A DNA stretch of 7,746 bases from a bacterium (GTDB lineage: Bacteria; UBP13; UBA5359). Within the stretch, counting starts at the first letter, position 1. Every line of letters begins with the position of its first letter. A model generated the notes under the pieces. It was not told the DNA's origin, did no database searches, and worked only from the letters and a program-made list of their open reading frames with translations. The stretch lies in assembly GCA_028699365.1 (NCBI GenBank), contig JAQVUQ010000123.1:1-7746 (forward strand), in the 5' to 3' direction. Below, piece by piece: positions 5,203 to 7,746 of this stretch. Both the position numbers and the translations under genes were made by a program.

Positions 5203-5901
5203 ATGAAAGCCAAAGTTAATAAGCATAGGGGTTTCACACTTATAGAACTACTGGTCGTTATCGCTATTATAGCGATTCTCGCCGCTATTCTTTTCCCTGT
5301 TTTCGGCAAGGCTCGTGAAAATGCTCGTAAAGCCACATGTCAAAGTAACCTCAAGCAGCTTGGACTGGCTTTACAAATGTATTGTCAGGATTGGGAAGAT
5401 TGCCTCCCCAGCTCTCCTGATGGGGCTTGGTCTTATAATGGCGCTGCGCCTTACAGCATTTATGGTGATTATTCAGCCACGTGGTGGACAACGCAGCTTC
5501 GTACATATACTAATAGTAGAACTATTTTTCATTGTCCATCAGCTAATCCATCAACTGCAAGTGCGCCTAGTATTTATGGTGACATCAGCTACGCTTATAA
5601 CGGTACCCTGGCCTATACATCTGCTCCTTCCGATATGCAGCCGTACGGGGTGAAAGCTCTCTCCAGTGCCGCCAAGCCTTCTGAAACTGTAGCTATATCC
5701 GAGTATTATTACCGTGAGTACCGTGCCTGGCTTAGGCCGACTCGGTCAGGTCAATACTGGTCGTCAATGGGACGTGTTCACAATGGTGGCATCGGCGGCA
5801 ACTTGTTAATGCTTGACGGTTCGGTATCATACAAGCGCAATGCCGATACCGCGGTAGATTTGTTTAAGTATGATAAGTCGGCTACTTTCCCTGCCTCCTA
5901 G
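5203..5901 (+). CDS. Prepilin-like (type II secretion/type IV pilin-type) protein with H-x-DG C-terminus
   Basis: The product is a 232-residue exported protein with a class III signal: [21 protein letters not shown], cleaved and methylated by prepilin peptidase after G10, with E15 at mature position +5. The hydrophobic helix (about 13-33) anchors it in the inner membrane or packs it into a pseudopilus. [20 protein letters not shown] (31-50) follows. The C-terminal globular part holds FHCPSANPS (109-117), the repeated aromatic YYYREYRAW (168-176) and [16 protein letters not shown] (193-208). That last stretch is a variant of the H-x9-DG motif with eleven residues between H193 and D205. Length is normal for the family. 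The start has AAGGA ten bases upstream. Promoter P3 drives it, and a strong hairpin follows the stop. The family is amplified in Armatimonadota, Lentisphaerota and Planctomycetota, but the role of individual members is unknown. Confidence 0.92.
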   Translation: MKAKVNKHRGFTLIELLVVIAIIAILAAILFPVFGKARENARKATCQSNLKQLGLALQMYCQDWEDCLPSSPDGAWSYNGAAPYSIYGDYSATWWTTQLRTYTNSRTIFHCPSANPSTASAPSIYGDISYAYNGTLAYTSAPSDMQPYGVKALSSAAKPSETVAISEYYYREYRAWLRPTRSGQYWSSMGRVHNGGIGGNLLMLDGSVSYKRNADTAVDLFKYDKSATFPAS

Positions 5902-5933
5902 GCCATTGTATAAAAGCTTTGCTGATTAATTTT

Positions 5934-5967
5934 TGGAGGGGATGAACTTATCGTTTCATTCCCTCCA
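5934..5967 (+). terminator. 13-bp hairpin between prepilin and LamG genes
   Basis: TGGAGGGGATGAA (5934-5946) pairs with TTCATTCCCTCCA (5955-5967) around an 8-base loop, with a single G-T wobble. It begins 33 bases after the prepilin stop. No T run follows it (TGTGGTGT instead), so it is not a classical terminator. Partial termination or 3'-end protection of the prepilin message is plausible. The rest of the 220-base gap to the next gene shows no clear promoter. Confidence 0.6.
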
Positions 5968-6121
5968 TGTGGTGTAGCAAAATATGCAATATGGATCACA
6001 GCAAATTTTATATAAACACTTTTGCAAGGAACTCAGTTGAAAAAGAGACGGAAATTTTGTTCTCTGAACTAGTAGCAAGCTGGTCAAGAGAGTTGATTTC
6101 TGAAACTTCAAGGAGGAGAAT

Positions 6122-7746
6122 ATGCAAGAGAGAGCTGGTTTGGTAATAGCCCTGTTGATATGTGTGCTGACTTTGATGCTTGGTAGCAGAGCGGTTGCGG
6201 ATGTGACAACGGACAGCATGATTTCCTGGTGGCGATTTGATGAAACTTCGGGTTCAAGCGCCTACGATGACTCTACGTATGGGCATGGCAATACCGGCAC
6301 AATCAATTATGCTACACACACAACAAGCGGCATGACTAATAGTGCATTAGCCTTTACCACGGGTACTAATGTGAACTATGTTAATGTGGGGAAGCAAACG
6401 AGCTTAAATGGATTGACGACATCAGCGACTGTTGAGGTCTGGATTTACCCCACCGCAACAGGGATTTCCGGGATCTTTGACAGGAGTACCGGCGGAAGTG
6501 GTAATAGCGGGCCTTTTCATATGTGGTTTTTAAGCACCGGTCAAGTTGTATTCAGAATAGCCAACGGCACTGCCAATATATCAAAAGCAAGCCGTGTTCT
6601 ATCGTTGAACACCTGGCACCACATCGTGGGAACCTTTGATAGCCAATATGTCAGATTATACGTAGATGGTATTGAAGACGGTCCGGCTACTAAACGAGGG
6701 ACATTCAATCCTGTTGATCGTTCTACTTATAACTGGCTTATCGGCAATCTCTCCGTCACTAATACAACAACGGCCTTTTGCGGCAAAATAGATGAGGTCC
6801 GTCTGTATAACCGGGCTCTGAGCGCTGCCGAGGTTCAGCAAAATTATATGGCGACAGTCAATCTGGTTTACAGGTGGCGGTTTGATGAGGCTTCGGGCAC
6901 AGCCGCTTATGATGATCCTACTTGCGGATACGGCAATACCGGTACAATTACCAATGCCCAGTATACTACGACTACGGGTAGCATGGTGAATACCGCTTTG
7001 TCCTTTACCACAAGCACCTACAATTGTGTAAATGTAGGACATTCAGCAAGCTTGAGCGGTTTGACTGCGGCAACGACGGTTTCTGCCTGGATTTATCCCA
7101 CTGCTGCCAGTCTCGGCGGTATATTTGACAAGAGCTCCGGCGGTAGCGGTAACATAGGGCCATATCAAATGTGGTTCCTGAATACCAGGCAGGTGGTATT
7201 CAGGATAGCCAATGGCTCTACTAACAGATCAAAAGTGAGCCGGGCTTTAACATTAAATGCCTGGCATCATGTTGTGGGGACATTTGATGGTCAATATGTA
7301 AGACTGTATGTCGATGGCTTTGAGGACGGTTCCCCGACAACAAACAATATCACGCCTGCTGATTCTTATCCCCTGCGGGATTGGCTTATCGGGAATCTTT
7401 CCACCAGCAATAGTAATACTGCTTTTTCAGGAACAATAGATGAGCTTCGTGTCTATGGCAGGGCTCTGGCTGCTGCCGAGGTGCGTCGGGATTACAATCT
7501 GGGCGCGTTTAGGGAACATGCAGAATATATTGGGATCGCCGGAGTTTTCAACCCGTTGGTGGTAGGCCCGGGGCCTTCCGGATCTGAGCGGATATATGCG
7601 GTCCATTGCTTTGATGAGTCGCCTGCCGTTCTGGCGATCAACCCAACTACCGGTGATTGCGATCAGTTTGCTTTGCCGCAACCTCCTGCGGGCGTTTCCG
7701 CCTGGACCAACGTTATTCTGTCGCTGGGAGCAGATGGTCAGGTTTA
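6122..7746 (+). CDS. Exported protein with two LamG (concanavalin A-like) domains, C-terminus outside window
   Basis: An open frame of 541 codons starts at ATG 6122 behind a strong AGGAGGAG site (6111-6118) and runs off the right edge without a stop. Residues 1-26 form a signal peptide (core LVIALLICVLTLML, likely cleavage AVA|D). Two LamG/jelly-roll domains follow. The first covers about 36-242 (WWRFDE, VEVWIYPT, IFDRSTGGSG, WHHIVGTFD, VRLYVDG, GKIDEVRLYNRALSAAEV). The second covers about 251-458 (YRWRFDE, VSAWIYPT, IFDKSSGGSG, WHHVVGTFDG, VRLYVDG, GTIDELRVYGRALAAAEV). From about 465 a different domain begins, with YAVHCFDESPAVLAINPTTG suggesting the first blades of a beta-propeller. Such proteins bind or process glycans outside the cytoplasm. 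No enzyme domain is visible yet. It follows the prepilin and may share its transcript. Confidence 0.88.
   Translation, partial: MQERAGLVIALLICVLTLMLGSRAVADVTTDSMISWWRFDETSGSSAYDDSTYGHGNTGTINYATHTTSGMTNSALAFTTGTNVNYVNVGKQTSLNGLTTSATVEVWIYPTATGISGIFDRSTGGSGNSGPFHMWFLSTGQVVFRIANGTANISKASRVLSLNTWHHIVGTFDSQYVRLYVDGIEDGPATKRGTFNPVDRSTYNWLIGNLSVTNTTTAFCGKIDEVRLYNRALSAAEVQQNYMATVNLVYRWRFDEASGTAAYDDPTCGYGNTGTITNAQYTTTTGSMVNTALSFTTSTYNCVNVGHSASLSGLTAATTVSAWIYPTAASLGGIFDKSSGGSGNIGPYQMWFLNTRQVVFRIANGSTNRSKVSRALTLNAWHHVVGTFDGQYVRLYVDGFEDGSPTTNNITPADSYPLRDWLIGNLSTSNSNTAFSGTIDELRVYGRALAAAEVRRDYNLGAFREHAEYIGIAGVFNPLVVGPGPSGSERIYAVHCFDESPAVLAINPTTGDCDQFALPQPPAGVSAWTNVILSLGADGQV
6227..7495 (+). repeat. Tandem duplication encoding the two LamG domains
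   Basis: Units 6227-6847 and 6872-7495 encode two LamG domains offset by 215 residues (645 bases), measured from WRFDE to WRFDE. Blocks such as GNTGTI, SGSGN-like loops, QVVFRIANG, SKxSR, WHHxVGTFD, QYVRLYVDG, WLIGNLS and IDExRxY are the same in both. At the DNA level the units are clearly related but many third positions differ, so the duplication is not recent. Confidence 0.85.

Noticed and set aside
6656-7681. Minus-strand open frames across the LamG gene
   Set aside because: They are shadows of a 541-codon plus-strand frame with clear LamG repeats and a signal peptide. The two look alike only because the domain is duplicated.

Overview
The window reads as a chromosomal accessory locus of a free-living bacterium rich in pseudopilins and sugar-type regulators. 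The intact prepilin has the FPVF-x-KARE-x-AR segment after its membrane helix and a C-terminal H-x(n)-DG motif. Those features, next to a GntR/LacI hybrid regulator, a Gfo/Idh/MocA oxidoreductase, a URO-D-family protein and a LamG protein, are most typical of Armatimonadota. Lentisphaerota, Planctomycetota or a related candidate phylum remain possible. Shine-Dalgarno (SD) sites are clear for most genes. The taxonomic call is an inference.

Layout, left to right. (1) 1-93, minus: start of an IS1634-like transposase running off the left edge, with a hairpin behind it at 204-226. (2) 267-1414: promoter with a 12-bp palindrome, then an AraR-like GntR/LacI regulator. (3) 1488-1580: a decayed prepilin start. 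(4) 1653-2702: Gfo/Idh/MocA dehydrogenase. (5) 2703-4871: a mosaic made of an orphan promoter copy, the 5' piece of an IS4-type transposase, an intact URO-D-family gene, the first codons of a Rossmann-fold gene, and the 3' piece of an IS4-type transposase with a candidate end repeat. (6) 4913-4975: a second copy of the promoter, this time with the palindrome. (7) 5203-5901: intact prepilin-like protein. (8) 6122-7746: an exported protein with two LamG domains, cut by the right edge.

How the parts may work together. The same promoter block, from the -35 box through the TATACATGTATA palindrome, stands in front of the regulator and in front of the pilin/LamG pair. The simplest reading is that the regulator represses itself and the surface genes and responds to a sugar-like ligand. 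The dehydrogenase and URO-D protein could be intracellular sugar-derivative enzymes of the same programme, but this rests on context only. A 54-bp direct repeat flanks the IS/URO-D mosaic, so about 2.2 kb could be lost by recombination. That loss would put the dehydrogenase directly upstream of the pilin operon.

I see no tRNA, rRNA, CRISPR array or known riboswitch. The strongest unusual signals are the shared operator-promoter block, the orphan third promoter copy, the URO-D gene framed by two halves of the same transposase type, and the prepilin fossil.
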